From assembly GCF_011752975.1 (NCBI RefSeq), contig NZ_VWWP01000001.1, positions 248,001 to 312,000 on the forward strand: DNA of 64,000 nucleotides. Reading direction: 5' to 3'. Made by a program: the position numbers and the translations under genes. Shown piece after piece: positions 1 to 9,202 of this stretch. Numbering within the stretch: the stretch's first letter is position 1; every line of letters starts with the position of its first letter. The notes below the pieces were generated by a model. It did not search any database. It was given only the letters and a program-made list of their open reading frames with translations, and was not told where the DNA came from. Source of the DNA: Chryseobacterium sp. Tr-659 (lineage in GTDB: Bacteria > Bacteroidota > Bacteroidia > Flavobacteriales > Weeksellaceae).

Positions 1-251
1 GGAGCTGGGGAAATGTAGCCCTTGCCAGTGCCGGAGGAATTATATTTTCTTTGCTATTGATATTTAACCCGATATTTACAGGGATTTCTTTAGTTACTCT
101 TACAGGGGTTTCCTTTATTTTTATGGGAATTGCCTCTATTATGCTGGCTCTGGATTTAAGAAAAGTGAAAAAAATTCCTGGGAAAGTTAGCCAGGAGCTG
201 CGGGATAAGATTAAATCTATTCAGGATGAAATTGATGAACTAAAAAAATAG
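1..251 (+). CDS. HdeD/DUF308-like membrane protein, 3' end only
   Basis: The open frame runs in from the left edge (frame beginning at base 3) and stops at 249-251, so this is the C-terminal end of a longer gene. About 82 residues are visible. They show two hydrophobic segments separated by a short turn (through SLLLIFNPIFTG and SFIFMGIASIMLAL), then a basic and acidic cytoplasmic-looking tail ending IDELKK. The WGN start, the FNP turn and the glycine-rich helices resemble the last repeat of HdeD/DUF308 acid-resistance-type membrane proteins. That assignment is by pattern only. The ATG-less start at base 51 (TTG) is not the real start. A hairpin terminator follows directly. Confidence 0.6.
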   Translation, partial: SWGNVALASAGGIIFSLLLIFNPIFTGISLVTLTGVSFIFMGIASIMLALDLRKVKKIPGKVSQELRDKIKSIQDEIDELKK

Positions 252-268
252 ATTAATACCATACAATA

Positions 269-293
269 AAAAGCCTCACCAGAGGCTTTTTTT
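269..293 (+). terminator. Rho-independent terminator
   Basis: A 9-bp perfect stem (aaaagcctc at 269-277, gaggctttt at 282-290) with a 4-base loop is followed by a T run. It ends the HdeD-like transcript. Confidence 0.85.
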
Positions 294-373
294 ATTTTAT
301 TAAAACTTACTAAAATGATAAAAATCACCTTAAATCCACTTTGTTGTGAAGCGGTTTTGGTGTTAAAAAACGT

Positions 374-381
374 TATTTTTG
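374..381 (+). promoter_or_regulatory. TAnnTTTG-type -7 element for the RHS operon
   Basis: TATTTTTG matches the Bacteroidota -7 consensus TAnnTTTG and lies 42 bases before the ATG of the first gene of the T9SS/RHS operon. A TTG is present at 357-359, but the spacing is shorter than the usual 19 or so bases, so the -33 element is weak. Confidence 0.45.
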
Positions 382-422
382 TGTAGAATTTAAACTAATA
401 CTAACTCAAATACAACGCGGGA

Positions 423-2030
423 ATGAAAAAACTTTATCTCGGTGCATTTACTTTATGCACGGTTTTGGGCATTTCTGCCCAGGAAGTGGTCTGGCAAAAA
501 GATATCAAATCCTCTACCCAGGATTTCCTTTCACAGGTCACCACAACCATCGATCAGCAGTATCTTATCACCGGAAGCGCCATACAATCAGGAAGAGGAA
601 AGCAGGAGTCTGGAACTAAACCAAACAACGGTTACGATTTCCATTTAGTTAAACTCAACCAGCAGGGAGACCAGGCCTGGGAAAAATATTTCTCAGGATC
701 TAACCATGATTACCTGTCAGCCACCGTTACCACTCAGGATGGGGGCTTTCTACTAGCCGGAACCTCTTACTCAGGAAAAGGATTAGATAAAAAAGAAGAA
801 TCCAAAGGCGGTTCCGATATCTGGCTGATCCGAATCAATGAATTCGGCGATGAATTATGGCAGAAAACATTAGGCACCCCTTCCGATGAAGAAGCCAGAG
901 CTGTTATTCAAACCACAGACTTAGGGTTCTTTGTAGCCGGCAATGTACAAAACGCTTCAAAAGGCTATGGATCCAAAGATGTCTGGATCACAAGACTCGA
1001 CAAAAACGGAAAAGAGCTGTCCCAATTAATTTTAGGCGGAAAAGGGTTGGATGAAGTCGAAAAGATGATTCCTACAAAAGATGGCGGAGCCTTAGTGGGA
1101 GTTTATTCCAGAAGCTCTGAGGTGAAGGCGGGAAGCGGAGAGCCGGATGCTGGAAGCAGTGCGAAGCTTGTCTCTCATTCCAAATCCAGCAGCAATTTCG
1201 GGGAAGGCGATTACTGGATCATCAAACTGGATAAAAACGGCAAAGTAGAATGGGAAAAGAACTTCGGAGGCAAAGGAGATGACCATCTAAGAACCTTGGC
1301 ATTAACTTCAACCGGTTACATCATTGGAGGAGAATCCAGATCCGAAAGATCCGGCAATAAAACAGTAGGCATTGAAGAAGGCACAGACCTTTGGCTGATT
1401 TCTTTAAACGAAAGGGGAGAAGAACAGTGGCAGAAATCTTACAATTTCAAGAATCGAGACGTCCTGATGGGAATGAATGTGATCAGCGGGGAGCTGGAAG
1501 ATGGAAGCCGGAGATCAAAAGGCATTCTGTTGGGAGGTTATACCCAGGCAGAAGGAAGAATAGAGAAAGATGATGAGACTTTCTGGATGCTGTATTTAGA
1601 CCAAAACGGAAACGAACAGTGGAGAAAACACATCGCCGGAGAATCCAGAAAGAAAGAAGAGAGACTTTCCGATTTAAAGCTAAATAAAGACGGTTCCATC
1701 ATTTTGGCAGGAACGAGTGCAGAAGAACTCGGCAAAGAAAACTGGAAGATTGTGAAGCTTGGAGACAAACAAGTAGATCAGTTGATTGAGAAATATGATA
1801 TCAAGATCTACCCGAACCCGGTATCCGATTATGCATATGTAGAAATCGGCTTTGATTTCAAAGATGCAGATATTCTGCTGTATGATATGAGTGGAAGACA
1901 GATTCAGAACCTGAAAACAAAGAATAAAGTGACTAAGATCAATACCCAGTCGCTCATTCAGGGAGCTTATTTAATTACCATAAAAACTAATGATAACAAA
2001 ACAGCGAATGCGAAACTGATCAAGAAGTAA
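423..2030 (+). CDS. T9SS type A-sorted repeat protein, first gene of RHS operon
   Basis: The 535-residue protein has a Sec signal peptide (residues 1-19, ending ISA before QE). A long run of imperfect 50-60 residue repeats follows, of the form DGGFLLAGTS ... DIWLIRINEFGDELWQK. Such repeats usually fold as a beta-propeller-like exported domain. From about residue 457 there is a T9SS type A sorting tail (YPNPVSDYAYVEI, then AYLITIKT and a KLIKK end), so the protein is expected to be exported through the outer membrane and anchored. Only 3 bases separate it from the RHS gene downstream, so it is probably co-transcribed and may display or help export the RHS proteins (inference). Two segments, about residues 236-258 and 356-367, interrupt the repeats and are encoded by DNA resembling the intergenic GGAAG-rich repeat. 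No enzymatic motif was seen. Confidence 0.85.
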   Translation: MKKLYLGAFTLCTVLGISAQEVVWQKDIKSSTQDFLSQVTTTIDQQYLITGSAIQSGRGKQESGTKPNNGYDFHLVKLNQQGDQAWEKYFSGSNHDYLSATVTTQDGGFLLAGTSYSGKGLDKKEESKGGSDIWLIRINEFGDELWQKTLGTPSDEEARAVIQTTDLGFFVAGNVQNASKGYGSKDVWITRLDKNGKELSQLILGGKGLDEVEKMIPTKDGGALVGVYSRSSEVKAGSGEPDAGSSAKLVSHSKSSSNFGEGDYWIIKLDKNGKVEWEKNFGGKGDDHLRTLALTSTGYIIGGESRSERSGNKTVGIEEGTDLWLISLNERGEEQWQKSYNFKNRDVLMGMNVISGELEDGSRRSKGILLGGYTQAEGRIEKDDETFWMLYLDQNGNEQWRKHIAGESRKKEERLSDLKLNKDGSIILAGTSAEELGKENWKIVKLGDKQVDQLIEKYDIKIYPNPVSDYAYVEIGFDFKDADILLYDMSGRQIQNLKTKNKVTKINTQSLIQGAYLITIKTNDNKTANAKLIKK

Positions 2031-2033
2031 ACC

Positions 2034-5000
2034 ATGAAGAAGATAGTTTTAACAATAATTCTGACACTTTTATATAGTATTGGATTTTCACAGATATTTA
2101 AAAATCCCAAAAATGTATTTCCCTACACTCCCGAAACGAGTAGTCTTTTAAAATATCAGGAAACCCCTGTTTCTAATTACACCGGGGTTCCCAATATCTC
2201 TATTCCCATATATACAGCAAAATCCGGGAGTGTGGAAGTTCCAATTACTTTGTCCTACCATGCCGGAGGAATTCTGGTTTCTGAAATGGCCAGTACTGTG
2301 GGATTAGGGTGGTCTATCAGTACTATTGCCCCTATTACCCGTAAAATTAACGGCTTAGTAGATGAAAATGGGATTATGCAGCCCAATGATAATATAGAAA
2401 GTTTCTTAAATAATAATATAGACAACCAGCAAAATTTATTAAATCAGATCAGGTACCCACAAAGTAATCAGCCGCTTTCAGATCTAATGCCGGATCAGTT
2501 TAGCTTATCGGTAGGTGACTTTTCAGGAAGCTTTTTATACAATCCAAAAAATAAAAAAATGGTGACATTTCCAATGTCCGATTTGAAAATTGATTATAAT
2601 AAAAGTGGAATACAGTCTAAAATAATTGATACAATTAATGTCACTGCAACGAATGGAGTTAAATATACTTTCGGAGGTGAAGGAACCGAAACATTTTACA
2701 ATTCCGCGGCACATTCGAGTTATTTTTATGGAGCCAATGCCTGGAAGATAAAAAAGATAAAAGGAGTGGATAACAATGTCATTGATTTTTCTTATTTATC
2801 TCATATTGTTATCAAAAGTATGCTTGCTCCACAGGCAAGAACAATCCCGTATACACTTTCTATAACAGCTCTTGGATGTTCACCTTCTGGCTCAGGTTCA
2901 GGTATCAATCCTGTTGAAACAGATACACAATTTGTATCCACAGAATCTCTTTTAGAAAAAATAGAAACGGCGGATGCTGTAGTCAGTTTTATTTATTCCA
3001 ATAGATTAGATTTTAAAGATTTAAAGAAACTGGATAAAATAATTGTTAAAAATAAATCAGGAGTTGTCATTTCCGAAAAAAGATTCAATTACGGATATTT
3101 TGAAACGCTGGCAGAGCCTGCAGGGGTTTCAGATGCTACAGAAGACGTTACCAAAAGATTAAAATTGCTTTCTTATCAGGAGTGCGATAGAGACGGAAAA
3201 TGTATAACTACTTCTTTCGATTACTATGAAGAAAATAAAATGACTCAGAGAAACTCTTACTCTACAGATCACTGGGGATATTTTAATGGTAAACTCTATA
3301 ATTCCGGATATCCGAATGTACCTATCAAATATTATAAATCTATGGGGAATTCAATGGCAACTGTTGAAGGATTTACAAAAGACATTGAATCTTCTATGAT
3401 CAGGATAGCCAATAAAGATGTTAATCCCGCATATACTCAAACTTTTTCCTTAAAATCTGTGACGTATCCTGAAGGTGGAAAGAACGAGTTTATCTATGAA
3501 CCCAATACTGCCAGTTCTTTATTGTATAAACCCAGCGATGAACACTATTTTTTAAAGACAAAAAAAGTACTTGAAAAAGGAGATTTCTTTGTAATAAGCG
3601 GAACTGTAGACGGCTATAATATCAATTATTCTCAACCGCCCACAACAAGCAGCGGAAGTGTTACAACTTTCGTAAGAGAAATTGATCTGTCAAATTATGA
3701 TAGGGATTTAAACCTGAGAATTACACGTGCTTCAACTTTCCGTGCTTCAACTTTTTCAAATTCTTTAGATAGTAATTATTTATATGCCCAGCTAAGTATT
3801 TATTATTTCGAGAATGGAGTTAAAAAATACTGGATTAATGAGGTTCCGCTAGATAATGAAACGGTATTGGAGTTTCATAAATTTAATAGCCAGAATGTTC
3901 CTACTCAAAAAGTATATGCAGAAATAAAACATACCTATTGGGGCGGTTTAAACCCTACAGGGAATATTTCCAACTATATGTATTTTTATTCCCAGGCCGG
4001 TTTTAGCTGGGAGGAAGCTGATCCTAATGCTGTAGAAGCTCCTATCATACTAGGCGGTGGGATACGTATTAAAGAAATTAAAAGATATGATAATGGTCTG
4101 TATAAATATTCCACAAAATATTCTTACACAAAGAATGGAAATGCTCAGCTTTCTAGTGGAATTTTGTTTGATATTCCAATGTATACGAAGAATAACAGAG
4201 TAGGAAGAATTACGAGTGGAAGCTGTTACGGACCAGGTGGTTATGTAGGTGTAGGGAAGACTGTGGAAGATGCCATTGAACTTTCCGTAAATCCCGTGAT
4301 TACAGGAATGCGGACACAAGGGAAAACAATTGGATACACTAATGTAGAAGTAACAAAAACCGATGCCGGCAATAATATAAAAGGAAAAGAAATATTCCAA
4401 TATTTTGTGGAACCTCCTTTGCAAACAGGAGATAATTTTCTAGCAACCAATGAAAGTACTTCTGCAAAATATGAATTTATGGAAAGCAGAGACTGGAGAA
4501 ATGGTGAATTGATAAAATATACCGCTCTTAACAGCGCTAATGACACTGTTAAAACGGTGGATAGGAGCTTTTATACTTCAGGACCTCCCAATGCACCTGC
4601 AGATTATTTCATGCAGAGAAATGTAAAGATGATCCTTTATAATTTAATTTCACCGGTTGATTACGTTCCCGGTGCGATTACTATAAGAGATTACGGACCG
4701 CCAATGTCATTTGCAACTGATCTGTACGTTAACGGAGTTTTTCCTTCTTATATTGGGATGAATACGAACCTTAGCCCTGCTCCTTTCCCTATATTCGTTA
4801 AGCATAGTGATGCCTTTTTATTAAAACAGGAAATAACGACTGAGTATTTTAATGGTGGAAGAAAAAAGGCTAAAAAATCAGAATATTTCTATGATGAGCC
4901 CCTTTACCCAACTCAACTGACTTCAAAAAAAGAAACTTTTATAGGAGAGAATGTTGAATTGAATACTTCTTTCAAATATGCTTATAATAAAGGAAATCAA

Positions 5001-5621
5001 ATCATGGTTAATAAAAATATGCTTGAAATTCCATTAGAAACAGAAACTAAGAAGACAGCTAATGGAACAACAAAAACATTATCCAAAACCGAAACGATTT
5101 ATCCGGTTTCCTTACCAACAGCTCAGGCAGGAAACCTTATGCTTCCGGTATCCGTATTATCTTATGACCTGCAAAGTAATTCTGCATCTACGGAACTTAC
5201 TTATGATAAATATGACGCTAAAGGAAACTTACTGCAATATACCACAAAAGACGGCCTTTCAACAGTTGTAATCTGGGGATATAACCAAACTCAGCCGATT
5301 GTTAAAATAGAAGGGGCAAAGTTATCAGATATTCAGCAGTCGTTAATTGATACGGTTGTGAATGCTTCTAATACGGACGCAGCAGCAGGAAATAATAATG
5401 ATGAAACGAATCTGTTTACAGCATTTAAGAACTTTACAAACAATTTTCCTAATTATCAGGTTACCACTTACAGCTATGATCCGTTAGTTGGGGTAAGAAG
5501 TATCACTCCACCGTCGGGAATTCGCGAAAACTATCTTTATGATTCAGCTAACAGACTTGAAAAAATAGTTGACAATAATGGCAAGATACTGAAGGAAATG
5601 AAGTACAATTATAAAAACTAA
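2034..5621 (+). CDS. Exported RHS-like protein, N-terminal half of a split RHS system
   Basis: 1,195 residues with a Sec signal peptide (MKKIVLTIILTLLYSIGFSQ). The N-terminal 100 or so residues (TGVPNISIPIYT, VPITLSYHAGGI, STVGLGWSI) match the start of SpvB/TcdB/RHS-type shells in Bacteroidota, where a beta-rich region precedes YD repeats. YD-like motifs recur toward the C terminus (YDKYDAKGNLLQYTTKDG, YLYDSANRLEKIVDNNG). The protein stops right after these, without an RHS core or toxin domain. The next gene starts 5 bases later and carries the core. The two could build one RHS cage from two polypeptides (inference). No T9SS tail is visible. Its length and lack of stop codons argue against decay. 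Confidence 0.8.
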   Translation: MKKIVLTIILTLLYSIGFSQIFKNPKNVFPYTPETSSLLKYQETPVSNYTGVPNISIPIYTAKSGSVEVPITLSYHAGGILVSEMASTVGLGWSISTIAPITRKINGLVDENGIMQPNDNIESFLNNNIDNQQNLLNQIRYPQSNQPLSDLMPDQFSLSVGDFSGSFLYNPKNKKMVTFPMSDLKIDYNKSGIQSKIIDTINVTATNGVKYTFGGEGTETFYNSAAHSSYFYGANAWKIKKIKGVDNNVIDFSYLSHIVIKSMLAPQARTIPYTLSITALGCSPSGSGSGINPVETDTQFVSTESLLEKIETADAVVSFIYSNRLDFKDLKKLDKIIVKNKSGVVISEKRFNYGYFETLAEPAGVSDATEDVTKRLKLLSYQECDRDGKCITTSFDYYEENKMTQRNSYSTDHWGYFNGKLYNSGYPNVPIKYYKSMGNSMATVEGFTKDIESSMIRIANKDVNPAYTQTFSLKSVTYPEGGKNEFIYEPNTASSLLYKPSDEHYFLKTKKVLEKGDFFVISGTVDGYNINYSQPPTTSSGSVTTFVREIDLSNYDRDLNLRITRASTFRASTFSNSLDSNYLYAQLSIYYFENGVKKYWINEVPLDNETVLEFHKFNSQNVPTQKVYAEIKHTYWGGLNPTGNISNYMYFYSQAGFSWEEADPNAVEAPIILGGGIRIKEIKRYDNGLYKYSTKYSYTKNGNAQLSSGILFDIPMYTKNNRVGRITSGSCYGPGGYVGVGKTVEDAIELSVNPVITGMRTQGKTIGYTNVEVTKTDAGNNIKGKEIFQYFVEPPLQTGDNFLATNESTSAKYEFMESRDWRNGELIKYTALNSANDTVKTVDRSFYTSGPPNAPADYFMQRNVKMILYNLISPVDYVPGAITIRDYGPPMSFATDLYVNGVFPSYIGMNTNLSPAPFPIFVKHSDAFLLKQEITTEYFNGGRKKAKKSEYFYDEPLYPTQLTSKKETFIGENVELNTSFKYAYNKGNQIMVNKNMLEIPLETETKKTANGTTKTLSKTETIYPVSLPTAQAGNLMLPVSVLSYDLQSNSASTELTYDKYDAKGNLLQYTTKDGLSTVVIWGYNQTQPIVKIEGAKLSDIQQSLIDTVVNASNTDAAAGNNNDETNLFTAFKNFTNNFPNYQVTTYSYDPLVGVRSITPPSGIRENYLYDSANRLEKIVDNNGKILKEMKYNYKN

Positions 5622-5626
5622 TAACG

Positions 5627-8600
5627 ATGAAGAAAATAATAATTCCTATAAGTGTTTTACTTCTGGCAGGAAGTGTAAAGGCACAGCTTTCTAATACCGA
5701 AAACTATATTTATACAAAGACCTATCTTGATTATGATGGCGCTAATCAGGCGACTAAAATTTCAGAGACGGTTCAGTATTTTGACGGGCTTGGAAGGCCT
5801 AAACAGATAATAAATATCAAAGCTTCTCCTTTGGGAAGGGATGTGGTAACCCCTATAGAATATGATGCATTCGGAAGACAGGTTAAAGATTATCTCCCTG
5901 TTCCCCAGTCATCTACCCAGAACGGGGCCATTGTTTCCAATCCTTTAGCTAATGCAGTTCAGCCCGGAATCTATGGCTCGGAAAAGATTTATGCACAAAA
6001 GATTCTTGAAAACTCTCCATTAGACAGGATACAGCAGCAGATTCAGATAGGTAATGACTGGATGAACAAGCCTATGCAGTTCGGATATGAAGCCAACTCA
6101 GATGCAGATGCGGTGAGAAGATTTACAATAAGCACAATCTGGGAAAATGATGCTACGAAAAGTAATATTACCGCTTCCGATGTTTATCCGGCCAGCCAGC
6201 TATACAAAAATACTGTAACAGATGAGGATGGAAATAAAAGTGTAGAATTCAAAAACGGGCAAGGTCAGCTTATTTTGGTAAGGAAAATTCTTGGAACCGA
6301 AAATGCAGATACTTATTATGTTTACAATGACTATAATCAGTTGGCTCTGGTTATACCTCCATTGTTATCCAAAATTCAGAACTGGAATGCAAATGATCTG
6401 GAACATCTGGCCTATCAATACCGTTATGATGGGAGAAACCGTTTAGTAGAAAAGAAAATTCCAGGAAAAGGGTGGGAGTTGATGGTATATGACAAGCAGG
6501 ATCGTGTAGTTCTTTTACAAGATGGAGCGTTAGGTACAACCAACAATAATTTTAATAAAAAAGGATGGCTTTTCACCAAATATGATAAGTTTGGAAGAAT
6601 TGTGTATACGGGATTCTTTACCAATAGTGCCACTCGGAAAGTTATGCAGACTGCACTTAATAATATGGCAGCCAATCCCGGGAACAATGAAAGCAGAAGC
6701 AGTACACCATTCAATCTTAACGGAATGGATGTTTACTACACTAAGGATGCCTTTCCAACGGGAAGTATGATCATTTTGAATGTTAACTATTATGATACTT
6801 ATCCACAACTGCCTTCAGGAGTGGCAATACCTTCCTATATTATCAACCCTAATCAGGTAGTTTTACAAGATGCAGTTAGTTCTGTGAGCACCAAAAGCCT
6901 GCCTGTGGCTTCCTATACCAAGAATATTGAAGATGATAACTGGACTCGTAACTACACGTGGTTTGATAACAAAGGAAGAACGATCGGAACTCACTCTATA
7001 AACCATCTTGGAGGCAGCAATCGTAGTGAGATTTTGCTTGATTTCAGCGGATTGATCAAAGAATCTCACACTTATCATAAACGTACTGCCAATGATACAG
7101 AAGTTCATATCAAAGAAACCTTTTTGTATGACCATCAGAACAGACTGCTGTCTCAAACCCATCAGGTCAATAACAAACCGGAGGAACCTATTGTCCTCAA
7201 TAGCTATAATGAAATAGGACAGGTTATCAATAAAAAAATAGGAAAAGATGATGATAACAATCCCCTTCAGTCTATTAATTACACCTATAACATACGTGGC
7301 TGGCTGACTTCCATCAATGATCCCGCAAACCTTGGCCCTGACGATATCTTTGCTCTGAAGATCAAATACCAGAACCCCGAAGATATCAATTACGGAGTGG
7401 CACGCTATAATGGGAATATTTCAGAGATCGACTGGAAAACGGCTTTAGGAGACGGTATCTATCGCAGGTATGCCTATCAGTACGATGGAATGAACCGGCT
7501 AACCCAAGGGATTTATCTTACCCCGGGCCTAACATCCAATAATCAGAACCATTACTATGATGAGACGATGACCTATGATATTAACGGTAATATCAAGACT
7601 TTAAATCGTTTCAAAAATCCTCCATTTGGCCAGATTACACCTATGCAGATTGATGAACTGGTATATGAATATGACCTTGGAGGACATTCTAACCGATTGA
7701 TAAAAGTTACCGATCAGAAGATGAATCTCTCCGGCTATCCGTTGGGAGGAAATCTTATCAGTTACGATGATAACGGCAACATGTCCAATCATATGGATAA
7801 AAATGTGAAGGCAATTAAATACAATTATCTTAACCTTCCTGTTACAATAAATGCAGTAGTGAGTGGTTTTACCCCTGCAATGAATGAAGGTACTCTGCAT
7901 ACATACAAATATAGAGCAGACGGCTCCAAATATGCTAAAAGAGTAGATAATATCAACCCTTACAGTACAGATTATTCTGAGACAGATTATCTTTATGGCT
8001 TCCAGTACGAGAGAACCTATTCCAAAATGAATACAGCTCAAAATAGCTATGATAGTGGTTATATTCTTAAATTTGTTCCTACTGCAGAAGGTTTTTATAA
8101 TTTTGAAAAAGAAGAATATGTCTACAATCTTAAAGACCATTTGGGAAATGTAAGGTATAATATTGCCAGAGCAGATGGTGGCGGGCGTGTTTTAATGGAA
8201 GAAAGTAATTACTATCCTTTCGGATTGAAGCATGAAGGATATAACAATGACTCTTACCTTGCTCATTACGGAATGAAAAATACCTATAAGTACAACGGTA
8301 AAGAACTTCAGGAAACCGGAATGTATGATTATGGGGCTAGAAATTATATGCCGGATCTGGGAAGATGGGGAGCCATAGATCCATTGAGCGATAGTTATGC
8401 AGGATGGTCAATGTATAATATGGTACTGAACAACCCTGTAAGTAATATTGATCCGGATGGGATGAGAGTATTTACTGATTATAAATTATTGCAGAACGGC
8501 CAGGTGAAAAGAGTAGATGATAAAGATGGTTCAGAAAACAATAGCTCGGATACTTTATATGCAACTGATAAAAAAGGAAATGTAGATAAGAGTAAAGGAA

Positions 8601-9202
8601 GTGTTACGGTAAATAAAGCTAGCCCGGAATCAAGTAGTATAATTGGAGATCTGGCGGCAGGAGCAATACCCGATAACACAAGATATGGCTATCTTAGCGG
8701 AAGTGATGGGAAAAAAATGTTCCCACTGGGGGTAAACCGAGCCAGAACAACTAATGCCGCCGATGCAGGTAATGTGTTTTTATTTGCTGCAAATAATTCT
8801 AATGTTGAATGGGGATTAGCAGGTTATGAGACGGGTAAAAATATGACATATGCTATCTGGACAGGGCATAATGTGGAAAGGACGCCAACTAGTATTTTGT
8901 ACCAGGGAATATCAAAGTTATCATTTGAAATCCATAGCCACCCGGGAACTACATTGATTCCTTCTCCTATAGATGGGAGCAGTAAAGGTGATTATAGCTC
9001 AGCAGGTTCCGTGAACAATGTATTTTATGAAAACGGAGCTACCTCATACCCTCGCCATTTTATGTATTCTAAACAAGGAAAACATTTATGGGAGTATAAT
9101 TATACCTCTGCCGGTGATACAAAATATTATCCGGGTAGAAGAGGGGTTGATAAACCAATGCCGGTAGGAACCAGTATTAATTTAAATGCATTAAAGAAAT
9201 GA
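5627..9202 (+). CDS. DUF6443/RHS core protein with C-terminal JAMM (JAB-like) toxin domain
   Basis: 1,191 residues. A Sec signal peptide (ends SVKAQ) leads into a DUF6443-type start (YLDYDGANQATKISETVQYFDGLGRPKQ). Many YD repeats follow, then the RHS-associated core at about residues 860-945 (YYPFGLKHEGYNN, YKYNGKELQETGMYDYGAR, DLGRWGAIDPLS), ending at DPDGM. Residues 946-1191 are a variable tip. It contains E1061 in NVEWGLAG, H1103 and H1105 in EIHSHPG, and S1119 and D1122 in SSKGD. This is the order of a JAMM metalloprotease (Glu, HxHP, SxxD) as found in Tox-JAB polymorphic toxins. The predicted activity is Zn-dependent isopeptidase or protease; the target is unknown. The downstream lipoprotein gene overlaps the stop codon by ATGA. 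The core and DUF calls are secure; the toxin role is inference. Confidence 0.88.
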   Translation: MKKIIIPISVLLLAGSVKAQLSNTENYIYTKTYLDYDGANQATKISETVQYFDGLGRPKQIINIKASPLGRDVVTPIEYDAFGRQVKDYLPVPQSSTQNGAIVSNPLANAVQPGIYGSEKIYAQKILENSPLDRIQQQIQIGNDWMNKPMQFGYEANSDADAVRRFTISTIWENDATKSNITASDVYPASQLYKNTVTDEDGNKSVEFKNGQGQLILVRKILGTENADTYYVYNDYNQLALVIPPLLSKIQNWNANDLEHLAYQYRYDGRNRLVEKKIPGKGWELMVYDKQDRVVLLQDGALGTTNNNFNKKGWLFTKYDKFGRIVYTGFFTNSATRKVMQTALNNMAANPGNNESRSSTPFNLNGMDVYYTKDAFPTGSMIILNVNYYDTYPQLPSGVAIPSYIINPNQVVLQDAVSSVSTKSLPVASYTKNIEDDNWTRNYTWFDNKGRTIGTHSINHLGGSNRSEILLDFSGLIKESHTYHKRTANDTEVHIKETFLYDHQNRLLSQTHQVNNKPEEPIVLNSYNEIGQVINKKIGKDDDNNPLQSINYTYNIRGWLTSINDPANLGPDDIFALKIKYQNPEDINYGVARYNGNISEIDWKTALGDGIYRRYAYQYDGMNRLTQGIYLTPGLTSNNQNHYYDETMTYDINGNIKTLNRFKNPPFGQITPMQIDELVYEYDLGGHSNRLIKVTDQKMNLSGYPLGGNLISYDDNGNMSNHMDKNVKAIKYNYLNLPVTINAVVSGFTPAMNEGTLHTYKYRADGSKYAKRVDNINPYSTDYSETDYLYGFQYERTYSKMNTAQNSYDSGYILKFVPTAEGFYNFEKEEYVYNLKDHLGNVRYNIARADGGGRVLMEESNYYPFGLKHEGYNNDSYLAHYGMKNTYKYNGKELQETGMYDYGARNYMPDLGRWGAIDPLSDSYAGWSMYNMVLNNPVSNIDPDGMRVFTDYKLLQNGQVKRVDDKDGSENNSSDTLYATDKKGNVDKSKGSVTVNKASPESSSIIGDLAAGAIPDNTRYGYLSGSDGKKMFPLGVNRARTTNAADAGNVFLFAANNSNVEWGLAGYETGKNMTYAIWTGHNVERTPTSILYQGISKLSFEIHSHPGTTLIPSPIDGSSKGDYSSAGSVNNVFYENGATSYPRHFMYSKQGKHLWEYNYTSAGDTKYYPGRRGVDKPMPVGTSINLNALKK

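Noticed and set aside
4050..4546. Long minus-strand frames opposite the first RHS gene (124 and 101 residues)
   Set aside because: They lie opposite a clear coding gene, lack start context and family features, and arise from codon bias of the real frame.
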